Source: Actinomycetes bacterium
GTDB taxonomy: Bacteria > Actinomycetota > Actinomycetes > JAHEKZ01
Direction: 5' to 3'
DNA: 12,695 nt
Assembly (NCBI GenBank): GCA_027117675.1
Contig: JAJAYM010000270.1
Coordinates: 1-12,695, forward strand
The notes below the pieces were generated by a model that was not told the DNA's origin, made no database searches, and worked only from the letters and a program-made list of their open reading frames with translations. This document shows positions 1 to 7,582 of the stretch, in pieces. A program made the position numbers and the translations under genes. Position 1 is the stretch's first letter. Each line of letters opens with the position of its first letter.

Positions 1-1232
1 CAGCAGGCCAGCGGATGCTGCAACAGCGCGTCAGCTGCCGGACCGTCGACGTGACCGAAGTCGAACAGGCCCCTGCCTAACTCGGTGGTCACGACGCCGT
101 TGGTGACCCGACGCAAAGCCGACGTCTCGGCGTCGGCGAACCACAGCGTTGCTCCGTCCGAGGAGATCGCGAATCCGGACGGCTGTGCGAACCAGGCACG
201 CATGAGGTCGCCGTCCACGAGACCCTCTTGCGTCGTTCCACCGCGCACCGTGAGGCGTCCGGAAACGGGGTCATAGCTCCACAGCTGGTGGTTGCCGGCC
301 ATCGCGATGGCAACCTCCGACCAAGCTGGCACCCACACAACGTCCCACGGTGAGCTCATCGGGGTGTCAGCGAATGCCTGGTCCGGCAGGGGATCGCCCT
401 GCATCCACTGCTTGCCCGTACCGACGAGGTTGCGCACGTGCCCGTCGCGCAGTCGGACGCCGCGCAGCGCGTGGTTGACGGTGTCGGCAACGACCACGTC
501 GTATCCAACGCGATCGCCAATCTCGGGCGGGAGCATGCACAGTCCGTTGGGCTCGCTGAACTGCGCGGCGCTCGCAGTCCCCGGCAGATGCCCGCGTGCT
601 CCCGTGCCGATCCGGAGGATGAGGGCTCCGCTTGTCGGGTCAATGTGGGCAAGCGAGTGGTGGCCAGCGTCAGCGACCAACAGTGTGCGATCGGGGAGCA
701 GCACCGCCTTTGCGGGGAACCGCAGTGTGGTGTCATCTAGTGCTGCGTCTTCAGTGAACGCGGCGTCGGGGTGCAACGTCCCGCGTGATTGGTAGTCGTT
801 GATCAGTTGCTCGAGCAGCAGGTCGATCGCGTGGGCGTGGCCTTCGCCAGAGTGCTGCGCGATGATGTACCCCTCGGGGTCGATCAGCACCAGCGTCGGC
901 CACGCGCGCACGGCGTACTGCTGCCAGGTCTGCAGGTCTGGATCGTCCAGCACCGGGTGCGCGACTCCGTAGCGCTCAACGGCCGCCATCACGGCTTCGG
1001 GCGTGGCCTCGTGCGCAAACTTCGGGGAGTGGACGCCGACGACGACGAGCTCGTCTGCATACTTTCGCTCGATCGGCCGAAGCTCATCGAGCACGTGCAG
1101 GCAGTTGACGCAGCACCCGCTCCAGAAGTCGAGCAGCAAGAAGCGGCCGCGGAGCTCGGACAGGCTGAGCAGGCGTCCTCCGGTGTTCAGCCACCCTCGA
1201 CCCTGCAGCTCAGGCGCCCTCAGCTTCACCAC
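1..1232 (-). CDS. Thioredoxin-fold / NHL-repeat protein (NHLRC2-like), 3' end cut by window
   Basis: About 410 residues are visible and the C-terminus runs off the left edge. Residues 1-140 form a thioredoxin/TlpA-like domain: the segment LLLDFWSGCCVNC ends in the redox site C40-C41-V42-N43-C44, and a WPT cis-proline motif follows before a LIDPEG strand. The doubled cysteine resembles the CCINC site of NHLRC2 proteins rather than a plain CxxC. From about residue 165 come NHL-type blades (for example LVADAGHHSLAHID and VVADTVNHALRGV) of a beta-propeller. I see no signal peptide, so it is probably cytoplasmic. The start is GTG at 1232, followed directly by a second GTG. An in-frame TGA lies 2 codons upstream, and a GAGGTG ribosome site sits about 6 nt before the start. 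Its exact role is unknown; family knowledge suggests a thiol-redox or scaffold function. Identification is strong and function weak. Confidence 0.9.
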   Translation of the reverse strand, partial: MVKLRAPELQGRGWLNTGGRLLSLSELRGRFLLLDFWSGCCVNCLHVLDELRPIERKYADELVVVGVHSPKFAHEATPEAVMAAVERYGVAHPVLDDPDLQTWQQYAVRAWPTLVLIDPEGYIIAQHSGEGHAHAIDLLLEQLINDYQSRGTLHPDAAFTEDAALDDTTLRFPAKAVLLPDRTLLVADAGHHSLAHIDPTSGALILRIGTGARGHLPGTASAAQFSEPNGLCMLPPEIGDRVGYDVVVADTVNHALRGVRLRDGHVRNLVGTGKQWMQGDPLPDQAFADTPMSSPWDVVWVPAWSEVAIAMAGNHQLWSYDPVSGRLTVRGGTTQEGLVDGDLMRAWFAQPSGFAISSDGATLWFADAETSALRRVTNGVVTTELGRGLFDFGHVDGPAADALLQHPLAC

Positions 1233-1369
1233 AGATCACACCTCATTGGACTGCCCGTAGCGCCGACGTCTCATGCGGCCATCCTGACATCGACCAGACT
1301 GCAGCGCGTGCAGCGCGGGGCCCAAGCCGTCGGCGCGCGCTGCGTGAGATCGCGGAACTTTCGCTGCGG

Positions 1370-1399
1370 CTATAACGGCGCATGCGGCCCGACACACAA
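1370..1399 (-). promoter_or_regulatory. Weak candidate promoter for the NHL/thioredoxin gene
   Basis: On the minus strand a TTGTGT hexamer (1394-1399) and a TTATAG hexamer (1370-1375) are separated by 18 bp, about 140 bp upstream of the GTG start. This resembles a relaxed vegetative-sigma promoter. It is one of the few AT-containing spots in a GC-rich gap, but the match is imperfect and could be chance. Confidence 0.22.
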
Positions 1400-1430
1400 C
1401 TGATCCCCCACTCTGACCCAGATCGCTGAG

Positions 1431-1476
1431 GCAGACTGCAGGAAGTGGTGCTATCACGCCACTTCCTGCAGTCTGC
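1431..1476 (-). terminator. Long perfect inverted repeat, possible terminator of the sigma/ABC/decarboxylase operon
   Basis: The arm GCAGACTGCAGGAAGTGG (1431-1448) is repeated exactly as its reverse complement at 1459-1476. That gives an 18-bp perfect stem with a 10-base loop, and the loop's outer bases could add two more pairs. It starts 22 bp past the stop of the decarboxylase in the direction of transcription, where a terminator is expected. No T-run follows on either strand, so a classical intrinsic terminator is not complete; actinobacterial terminators often lack the T-run. It could instead be a regulator site or a folded RNA element. Confidence 0.55.
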
Positions 1477-1498
1477 TTGGCCAGTGGACGGTCAATCC

Positions 1499-2959
1499 TC
1501 AGTGGGGATCACGCGCCGTGCCGCCGCCTCCCATGGCCAGCACGGTATCGACGAACGCATCCACGTCGGACGCGTCCGTCCGCGGGTTGATGAAGCATGG
1601 ACGCAGCGCGAACTGTCCATGCACGAGGGTGGAGCTCACAACAAAGCGTGACTCGCGGGCCAGCCGGCGCAAAATCTCGCGGTTGACGGCGTCGATGTCG
1701 TTCGCGGGATCAGCAGGCACATACCGGAAGACGCAGATTGACAAGACCGGGGCGAGAAGCAGTTCTAAGCGAGGGTGCTCACGCGCTCGCGCGGCCACTC
1801 GTCGCGCGAAGTCGTTGTCCTGAACCACCCGAGCTCGGACTCCTTCGGCGCCCAGTTCGCGCAGGACGCTCCACACTGCCACGCCTCGTGCTGGCGAAGA
1901 CAACTCGACTCCGAAGTCGAAGTACGGCACCCCCATCGAGTCGAGCGACACTTGGACGTCGTCGTCGGAGAAGGCCCCCTCTAGGTAGTCAGCCGGCTCC
2001 TGCGTGAACGCGCGAAAGAGCACTGAGCGATCGCGCACGAACGTCGCAGCGATCCCGGTCGGTGCGTTGAGCCACTTGTGGGGATCGGTGATCGCAGAGT
2101 CGGCGAGCTCAAGCCCGTCGTAGAGCGGCGCAACACGCTCGTCGAGGATTCCGGGCAGTCCGTACGCCCCGTCGACGTGGAACCACGCGCCGTACTTCTT
2201 GGCGATCTCACCGCAGCGGCGCAGCGGGTCAATGGCTCCGGTGTTGGTCGTGCCTGCAGCAGCGACCACGGCCACCGGTAACACCCCGCGCGCCCGGTCC
2301 TCCGTCATCGCCCGGTCGAGCGCGTCGGTGTCCATCCGCATCTGAGCATCCACCGGAACGCCCCGGACGCGGCGGCGACCGATTCCCAGGACGCCTGCGG
2401 AACGCTGCACCGTGTGATGCGCCTGCGTCGACGTGTAGACAGCCAGTTCGACGCCGCTCAGGCCGTCACCGGACGGGTCGATGCCCTGTTGCTCAAGTGC
2501 CCACTGGCGTGCCGCACCCAAAGCGATGAGGTTGGCCGTCGACCCACCGCTGGAGAACACGCCTTTCATGTGAGCTCCCAGGCCGCAGAGCTCGGCCAGC
2601 CAGTCGAGCCCCACTTCCTCGAGCAGGTTGAACGACGTCAAGGTCTGCCGCTGCGGTGCAGCGATCATGCTGGCGGCACTGACCGCGACGGGCACCGTCG
2701 ACGGACCGGTGGTGATCCAGCCCCACGAAGCCTCCGACGTCAGGTGCGGGCCGTGCGGAAGGACCAACTCGACGAACTCGCCAAGCGTCGCATCGGCGCC
2801 GATCCCGGCCCGAGGCAGCGGACCGGACAGGCGACCCTTCCAGTCAACCGGCGAGCGCAGGGCATCGACGCGCTCTTTGGCCAACCACGCATCGAGCGCA
2901 TCGCCCATCCGCGCGAACGTTTCGGAAAACCGTCCAGTCTCTGGACGCGGTGTCGTCAC
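1499..2959 (-). CDS. Group II PLP-dependent amino-acid decarboxylase
   Basis: 486 residues, the usual size for the aromatic-amino-acid/glutamate/tyrosine decarboxylase family (fold type I). Visible landmarks in order are: SSGGSTAN phosphate-binding loop (136-143), QAHH with the ring-stacking histidine near 181, AAGTTNTGAID (234-244), HVDGAYG with the pyridine-binding aspartate D263, and DPHKWL with the Schiff-base lysine K295. These are sufficient for a catalytically competent enzyme that removes CO2 from an amino acid. The substrate cannot be read from the sequence: the region that is HPxFFG in many aromatic decarboxylases reads SEASWGWIT here. The start is GTG at 2959, with GGAG about 12 nt upstream (a long spacing). 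The gene begins 20 bp after the second membrane subunit of an ABC exporter and is probably the last gene of that operon, which suggests coordinated expression. The codon style matches its neighbours, so recent transfer is not indicated. Confidence 0.88.
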   Translation of the reverse strand: MTTPRPETGRFSETFARMGDALDAWLAKERVDALRSPVDWKGRLSGPLPRAGIGADATLGEFVELVLPHGPHLTSEASWGWITTGPSTVPVAVSAASMIAAPQRQTLTSFNLLEEVGLDWLAELCGLGAHMKGVFSSGGSTANLIALGAARQWALEQQGIDPSGDGLSGVELAVYTSTQAHHTVQRSAGVLGIGRRRVRGVPVDAQMRMDTDALDRAMTEDRARGVLPVAVVAAAGTTNTGAIDPLRRCGEIAKKYGAWFHVDGAYGLPGILDERVAPLYDGLELADSAITDPHKWLNAPTGIAATFVRDRSVLFRAFTQEPADYLEGAFSDDDVQVSLDSMGVPYFDFGVELSSPARGVAVWSVLRELGAEGVRARVVQDNDFARRVAARAREHPRLELLLAPVLSICVFRYVPADPANDIDAVNREILRRLARESRFVVSSTLVHGQFALRPCFINPRTDASDVDAFVDTVLAMGGGGTARDPH

Positions 2960-2979
2960 GTCGTGAGGCTACTCCAGCA

Positions 2980-3654
2980 CTACCGGCGCAGGAACCGCCG
3001 CAGCGGGCAGGCCGCGGGATCGCGGAGCTGCCATACCATCACCAGCACGCCGAGGGCCAGCATGGCGATCCATCGCCAGTGCGCTTCCGCCCACTGGGGG
3101 CCGGGAGGGACAAGGAGCGGCCAACGCTGACCCACCATCTGCACCACCATCAGCAGGCCGACGACAACCAGAAGGACGAACTGGGCAGGCTCGGTGATGC
3201 CCAACTGGCGCTGCAACAGCAGTGCGGCCGCTGTGGTGAGCACGAGCACCGCGCACGCTTCCAAAGCGATGCCGACTGCCACCGACCAAGTGTTCAGGTA
3301 CTGCCCTAAGACAAGAGCAGCCGGCGACATAGCGACCACCACGGCCACGGCGCTCACCGCAAAGCGCACCCCCATGAGAGCGCGTCGCGCAACTGGCAAA
3401 GCGCGGGTCGTGTCAACTGACGGATCATCGAAGGCGAAGACCACCGTTACCGCAGCCAGCGCTGCGACACCGCGGATCAGCCAGAGTGCACCGTCCACTT
3501 CGGTCACGCCATCTGAACGCCACCACACCAGCAACCAGGATCCGGCGATTCCGGCGGCCAACATCGGCCACTTGGCCAGACGCGGCGCGTATTGGGCCAA
3601 CCCGCGTACCACTGCGCCGGCACCAAGGCGCGGCACCGTCGCGGTGTCGGTCAT
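2980..3654 (-). CDS. Six-TM membrane protein, probable second ABC-2 transporter subunit
   Basis: 224 residues with about six hydrophobic segments (roughly 31-46, 58-75, 98-118, 122-146, 158-176, 194-211) and a basic C-terminus ending FLRR. Between TM2 and TM3 lies a DDP...ALP...R segment (76-97) of the kind seen in cytoplasmic loops of ABC-2 type permeases. The ATG overlaps the stop of the upstream permease by 4 bp (ATGA), with only a weak ribosome site, so translation is probably coupled. Position and topology suggest that it pairs with the 281-residue permease to form the membrane channel for the ATPase. I do not recognise a named family, and a non-transport accessory role remains possible. 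Confidence 0.75.
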   Translation of the reverse strand: MTDTATVPRLGAGAVVRGLAQYAPRLAKWPMLAAGIAGSWLLVWWRSDGVTEVDGALWLIRGVAALAAVTVVFAFDDPSVDTTRALPVARRALMGVRFAVSAVAVVVAMSPAALVLGQYLNTWSVAVGIALEACAVLVLTTAAALLLQRQLGITEPAQFVLLVVVGLLMVVQMVGQRWPLLVPPGPQWAEAHWRWIAMLALGVLVMVWQLRDPAACPLRRFLRR

Positions 3655-4496
3655 AGCTGCAGGGATCCGGCAGCTGCCGTCGCCGCCAATACACCGGCCG
3701 AGATGAAGAGCCAGCGCAGACGACCCTCACGCTCGCGGAGCATCACCGCACAGAAGGCGAGTGCACATAGACCGATCAGGTAAACAGCGTGCCAGGCCTG
3801 TGAGCCCATCAGCGTCCATTCGTCGTCGAACCAGTCTGGCGAGGCAATGTACGGCGCGAACCAAGGCCAGGTGTTGATCGGGGCGCGCTCAGCGTCCAGC
3901 ACCCAGAGGGAGCCAAAGATCAATACGACAAGCCCAAGCGGAAGGGAGCCGGGGAACCGGAGCCATGTCGCGAACATGACGGCGAACAGGCCACCACCGA
4001 CCAGGGTTGTTGCCAGCTGCACGAGCTCGGCGATGCTCAGGGCCTGAGCCCCGTCCCCGAGAACGACGTCGTTGCCCAACACTGCCAGCGCCACCATCGC
4101 GACCAGCCCGACCAGCCCCGGCCCAAGCACGACACCAATGCACAAGCCAGCGTTGCGTGCGCGCGACGACAGTGTTGACGCCGCCAACTGCGCTTCCGCC
4201 TTGGTCCTCCGAGACGAGGACGCGACGAGGTGGCATGCGATGTAGAACAGCAGGCCGGCATAGAGCGCGATGACAAAGAAGATGAAGTCGTACGCGGCAG
4301 CGCGACTCGGCAACGAAAGACTTGCCTCGACCACGGTCTCGACTCCGGCCATGAACATGAAGAACCCAAGGATCAGCAACAGCACCGGCGACAGCACCAT
4401 CCGGCGTCCCTCGCGCCAGCCGAGTTCAAGCACGGCGAGCCACGTCGCGCCGGACGTCTGGTGTTCAGTTGTGCGCGAAACCAGCACGGCGCTCAT
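3651..4496 (-). CDS. ABC-2 type exporter permease
   Basis: 281 residues. A soluble N-terminus of about 33 residues, containing the amphipathic ELGWREGRRMVLSP segment typical of ABC-2 permeases (coupling/elbow helix), precedes about seven hydrophobic segments (near 34-51, 70-92, 116-141, 159-177, 183-200, 235-252, 261-278). A predicted outside loop (201-233) is rich in Trp, Pro and acidic residues. The ATG overlaps the ATPase stop by 4 bp, and a GAGGAGG ribosome site lies just upstream within the ATPase gene. With the ATPase it should form a drug-, peptide- or lipid-type exporter. The substrate is unknown. Family assignment rests on topology and operon context. Confidence 0.82.
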   Translation of the reverse strand: MSAVLVSRTTEHQTSGATWLAVLELGWREGRRMVLSPVLLLILGFFMFMAGVETVVEASLSLPSRAAAYDFIFFVIALYAGLLFYIACHLVASSSRRTKAEAQLAASTLSSRARNAGLCIGVVLGPGLVGLVAMVALAVLGNDVVLGDGAQALSIAELVQLATTLVGGGLFAVMFATWLRFPGSLPLGLVVLIFGSLWVLDAERAPINTWPWFAPYIASPDWFDDEWTLMGSQAWHAVYLIGLCALAFCAVMLREREGRLRWLFISAGVLAATAAAGSLQL

Positions 4497-5353
4497 GCCG
4501 CCACCTCCTCGTCAAACCGGCCGACGAGAAGCAGGTATCCGTCTTCGAGTGTCGGCTCCACGAGCTCGGCGCCACTGGGTGGCGCTCCTAGGTGCCGGAA
4601 CCGACCTTCACCCGTACGCCACACCAACTCGGCGCCGGCGACGCGTTCGTCGGCCAGCCAAACCCGCCCTCCCGCAACTCCGGAAAGCTCGGACGGCGCC
4701 CCCTGGAAGAGCACCCGACCCTTGTCCAACACCACAACGTCCTGACAGAGCGCTGCGACGTCCTCCGTCTGGTGCGTTGAAAGCAGTACAGCGCGGCTTT
4801 CGCCTGCACGTGACACCAGCTCGCGGAAGCGCAGCCGCTGTTCGGGGTCGAGACCTGCAGTGGGCTCGTCGAGCACCAGGAACTGCGGCTCACCCAACAG
4901 TGACGCGCCGAGTGCAACCCTGCGGCGCATGCCACCCGACAGTGATCGAACTCGCTTGCCGCTGACGGACGCGAGGTCGACAGCGTCGATGACCCTTCGC
5001 ACCTCAGCGTGCCGCTGCTGACGGTTGGTCATCTCTTTCAGGATCGCGACGTAGTCGATGAACTCGAAGACGCTGAAGCCACGCTGGAAACCGGGTTCTT
5101 GCGGCAGGTAGCCCAGCCGACGTCGAATCTCGACTCGCTGGCTAGCCACCGACGGATCGCGACCGAAGACCGACACACTCCCCGAGTCGGGAGCCGCTAC
5201 CGTCGCCAGGATGCGCAACAGCGTCGTCTTGCCAGCGCCGTTCGGCCCGAGCAGGCCGGTCACCCCCGTCCCGATCTCGAAGGTGGCGCCGCTGAGCGCC
5301 TGGGTGCGGCCGAACCTTCGCCGAACCTCGCTCACCGTGGCAGCTGTGGTCAT
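4493..5353 (-). CDS. ABC transporter ATP-binding protein
   Basis: 286 residues, one nucleotide-binding domain with every required motif: Walker A GPNGAGKT (36-43), Q-loop glutamine Q85 in YLPQEPG, signature LSGGM (138-142), Walker B FLVLDEP (158-164, with D162 and catalytic E163), D-loop AGLDP, and switch H194 in LLSTHQ. The order and the short C-terminal extension match the CcmA/DrrA-like exporter class that partners with ABC-2 permeases. The ATG at 5353 overlaps the anti-sigma stop (ATGA), and an AAGGAGG ribosome site lies about 6 nt upstream. It powers the exporter encoded by the next two genes. Confidence in the molecular function is very high; the cargo is unknown. Confidence 0.95.
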   Translation of the reverse strand: MTTAATVSEVRRRFGRTQALSGATFEIGTGVTGLLGPNGAGKTTLLRILATVAAPDSGSVSVFGRDPSVASQRVEIRRRLGYLPQEPGFQRGFSVFEFIDYVAILKEMTNRQQRHAEVRRVIDAVDLASVSGKRVRSLSGGMRRRVALGASLLGEPQFLVLDEPTAGLDPEQRLRFRELVSRAGESRAVLLSTHQTEDVAALCQDVVVLDKGRVLFQGAPSELSGVAGGRVWLADERVAGAELVWRTGEGRFRHLGAPPSGAELVEPTLEDGYLLLVGRFDEEVAA

Positions 5354-6168
5354 CGGTTCCTCCTTAGGGCTGAACGCAACATCGGGTCATGGGCCAGGAA
5401 GAGTGAGGCACTCACCGCGAGGGCCAGCGCCGTCCACTGCACGGACGCCGAGAGCAGCACCCCTGCGACGTCGCGGTTGTCCACCAACGCCGCGATCAAC
5501 GGCAGCGCGTAACACGCGGCGACCCCGGCAGCAGCAACAGGCAAAGGCAACCAGCGGGCGACCACAAGCGTGATCGACAAGAGCGCAAGGCAGGGCAGCA
5601 GCCAGGCCGCCGCGTAGCCGCCGCTTGGGACGAAGAGCGACGCGACCAGGGCCAGAACTCCCGACGCCGCCACCACCGCCGTCGACCTCAGCAACACCAG
5701 GCGCATCGTCGGGTAGGGGCTCGCCACCGAAACCTCGAAGGTGGGGTCGATGCCACGTCCGTAGGACCCGCCAACTGCAAGCACCGGAACAATCGGAGCC
5801 AGGATCAGGAATAGCGTGGTACCACCGGATCGGGAGTTACTCGCCCACACAGCAAAAGCCAGGACGGCGGCTAGCGAGAGTAACCACGAAGCATGCAGGG
5901 ACGGTGCTCCAGACACCAGTCGCGCATCACTGTCAGCCATCCCTAGCGCCGACAGCACTCGCTCTGCCCAGGACCGGCGCGGCGCATCCACCTCGTCCTC
6001 GACGGCCGCCCAGATGCTGTGCATCCGTTCCGTTGGCACCTCTGCGTTCACCGTGAGACGGCACTCGGCACACGTCATGACGTGCGCCTCAATGGACGCG
6101 GCGCGCGCACCCGCCAGCTCACCAACGGCATAGGCGCTCACCAACTGCTCTGGAACATGCCAAGTCAT
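5350..6168 (-). CDS. Zinc-finger anti-sigma factor with six membrane segments
   Basis: 272 residues. The N-terminal cytoplasmic part has the ZAS zinc motif H29-x3-C33-x2-C36 preceded by a helix, as in anti-sigma factors that bind ECF sigma factors. A linker to about residue 90 is followed by six hydrophobic segments (93-109, 117-134, 158-180, 185-203, 208-228, 236-258). Most ZAS anti-sigma factors have zero or one TM helix, so this large membrane part is distinctive and may sense a membrane signal. The segment DPTFEVSVASPYPTMRL (141-157) resembles loops of ABC-2 membrane subunits. The ATG overlaps the sigma stop by 4 bp (ATGA), and GGGAGGA lies upstream. It presumably holds the co-encoded sigma factor inactive at the membrane until a signal, perhaps linked to the transporter, arrives. 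Confidence 0.88.
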   Translation of the reverse strand: MTWHVPEQLVSAYAVGELAGARAASIEAHVMTCAECRLTVNAEVPTERMHSIWAAVEDEVDAPRRSWAERVLSALGMADSDARLVSGAPSLHASWLLSLAAVLAFAVWASNSRSGGTTLFLILAPIVPVLAVGGSYGRGIDPTFEVSVASPYPTMRLVLLRSTAVVAASGVLALVASLFVPSGGYAAAWLLPCLALLSITLVVARWLPLPVAAAGVAACYALPLIAALVDNRDVAGVLLSASVQWTALALAVSASLFLAHDPMLRSALRRNR

Positions 6169-6716
6169 GCCAGTTCCTCCCTCAGCACCTCGCGTGCTCG
6201 CTTCATTCGGGTCTTTACCGTTCCTTGCGGGATTCCGAGGAGCCGGCTTGCTTCAGCCGTTGTCAGGCCGTCCAGCACTGTCGACTGCACGACGACGCGC
6301 AATTCCGGGGACAGCCGGTCGAGAGCACCGGCGAGGTCGCCGTACTGCACGCCCAGCAGGACGCGCTCCTCAGCGGAGATCTCAGCGCCGACGTTGGGTA
6401 GATCGGCGACCACATCGGCCCGCGGGCTGCGGCGGAGCGCATCGATGAGACGGCGGACGCCGATTCCCCAGATCCACGCGGCCACATCGCCACGGCCGGT
6501 GTACTTGCCGGCTCCCCGCCAGACAGCTACGAAGGTGTCCTGCACTACCTCGTCGACCAACCCGGGATCAGTGCAACGACGTCCAAGTCGAATGAGCAGC
6601 CAGCCCGCATGTCGGGCATAGAGCTGCTCGAGCGCCCTGCGGTCGCCGTCGGCCACCTGACGCAGCAAGGCTGCGTCGGGTGGCTCGGTGCTCGACACGT
6701 TGGACACGGAGGACAC
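6165..6716 (-). CDS. ECF-type RNA polymerase sigma factor
   Basis: 183 residues. Region 2 spans about 28-96 and contains DEVVQDTFVAVWR (55-67), the core-binding and -10 recognition helices. Region 4 spans about 129-180 with the helix-turn-helix TTAEASRLLGIPQGTVKTR (152-170) that reads the -35 element. No region 1 or 3 is present, as expected for ECF factors. The reading frame has three GTG candidates (6716, 6707, 6698), none with a convincing ribosome site; 6716 is taken as the longest. It is the first gene of the operon, followed by its cognate anti-sigma factor with a 4-bp overlap, so it very likely controls this operon. Start choice is uncertain by up to 6 residues. Confidence 0.93.
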   Translation of the reverse strand: MSSVSNVSSTEPPDAALLRQVADGDRRALEQLYARHAGWLLIRLGRRCTDPGLVDEVVQDTFVAVWRGAGKYTGRGDVAAWIWGIGVRRLIDALRRSPRADVVADLPNVGAEISAEERVLLGVQYGDLAGALDRLSPELRVVVQSTVLDGLTTAEASRLLGIPQGTVKTRMKRAREVLREELA

Positions 6717-6756
6717 TGTCGTCTCTCTGACTCGTCAGGGCTAGGCCTTCACCCCC

Positions 6757-6785
6757 CTGTCGCATCCACCGGCGCTTCCGGTTCA
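6757..6785 (-). promoter_or_regulatory. Candidate ECF (autoregulatory) promoter for the sigma operon
   Basis: On the minus strand TGAACC (6780-6785) is followed after 17 bp by CGACAG (6757-6762), about 40 nt before the GTG of the sigma gene. A GAAC-containing -35 with a CGAC/CGTC-like -10 at 16-17 bp is the general pattern of ECF promoters, and these genes commonly drive their own transcription. It lies in the 92-bp gap after the amidohydrolase stop. Evidence is a pattern match by eye only. Confidence 0.33.
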
Positions 6786-6808
6786 TTCAAGGGCCAAGCG
6801 GAACTGGC

Positions 6809-7582
6809 CTACAGACGACGGTCGCCGAGGGCGGGGAAGCGCTCGCGCCAGTCACGGGTGTGGGTAAAGTCGAGTTCGGCTCGGATGACCTGCTCGCTTT
6901 CACCTGCCTCGGCGAGCGTCAGTCCCATGGCGTCAACGATCAGACTGGCGCTACCCATCGGGACACCGCCGTGCGCTCCGGCGGTATTGAGCGCTATCAG
7001 GGGCAGCTGGTTCTCGATCGCGCGTGCGCGGGCCAGCACCGACCAGTGCGCGATCCGCGAAGCCGGCCATGCCGCCGGCACCACAAAGACATCTGAGCCG
7101 GCATCGGTGAGGGCCCGGAACATCTCGGGGAAACGCAGGTCGTAACAGGTGGCCAGGCCAAGCTTGCCGACAGACGTGTCAGCCACCACCACGTCGTGGC
7201 CTCCGACGAGGTACTTCGGCTCACCCTCGGTGAACCCAAAGAGGTGGATCTTGCGATAGACAGCGTTCAAGGACCCATCGCGCTCGACGACCACGGCGGT
7301 GTTCGTGAGCGACCCGTCATCGTGACGCTCGATGAACGAGCCCCCATGCAACACGACGGATGCGGAGCGAGCGGCCGCCTGCAGCTGGTGCACCAGTTCG
7401 CCGCTCAACGGCTGAGCCGTCGACTGCCAGAGCTGGTAGGTGAACCCGCCGTTCGGCCACAGCTCGGGGAGAACGACGAGGTCGGCCTCGGCTTCGTCCA
7501 CAACGAGGGAGAGGATCCGTTCGACGCGAACATCGAACGACTCACTCTCGATGAAGTCGAACTGGATTGCGGATACCTGCAT
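6809..7582 (-). CDS. Carbon-nitrogen hydrolase (nitrilase superfamily, Nit2/omega-amidase-like)
   Basis: 257 residues, the size of the short single-domain amidase branch. The catalytic triad is visible: E40 in VVLPELWP, K111 in YRKIHLF and C146 in LATCYDLRFPE. A further conserved glutamate lies in FTEGEP (E119). The CYDLRFPE signature and the C-terminal ERFPALGDRR fit the omega-amidase/deaminated-glutathione amidase group, which hydrolyses amide bonds of small carboxamides; N-carbamoyl substrates are also possible. It is probably cytoplasmic. The ATG at 7582 has only a weak ribosome site. It lies 92 bp upstream of the sigma operon on the same strand, so it may be co-transcribed or separate; a candidate promoter in the gap argues for separate control. 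It is divergent from the secreted Ig-like gene. Confidence 0.9.
   Translation of the reverse strand: MQVSAIQFDFIESESFDVRVERILSLVVDEAEADLVVLPELWPNGGFTYQLWQSTAQPLSGELVHQLQAAARSASVVLHGGSFIERHDDGSLTNTAVVVERDGSLNAVYRKIHLFGFTEGEPKYLVGGHDVVVADTSVGKLGLATCYDLRFPEMFRALTDAGSDVFVVPAAWPASRIAHWSVLARARAIENQLPLIALNTAGAHGGVPMGSASLIVDAMGLTLAEAGESEQVIRAELDFTHTRDWRERFPALGDRRL

Noticed and set aside
1236..1457. Minus-strand open frame of 73 codons in the gap upstream of the NHL gene
   Set aside because: It starts inside the loop of the inverted repeat, has no convincing ribosome site, and its composition looks random. Its end overlaps the ribosome-site region of the NHL gene.
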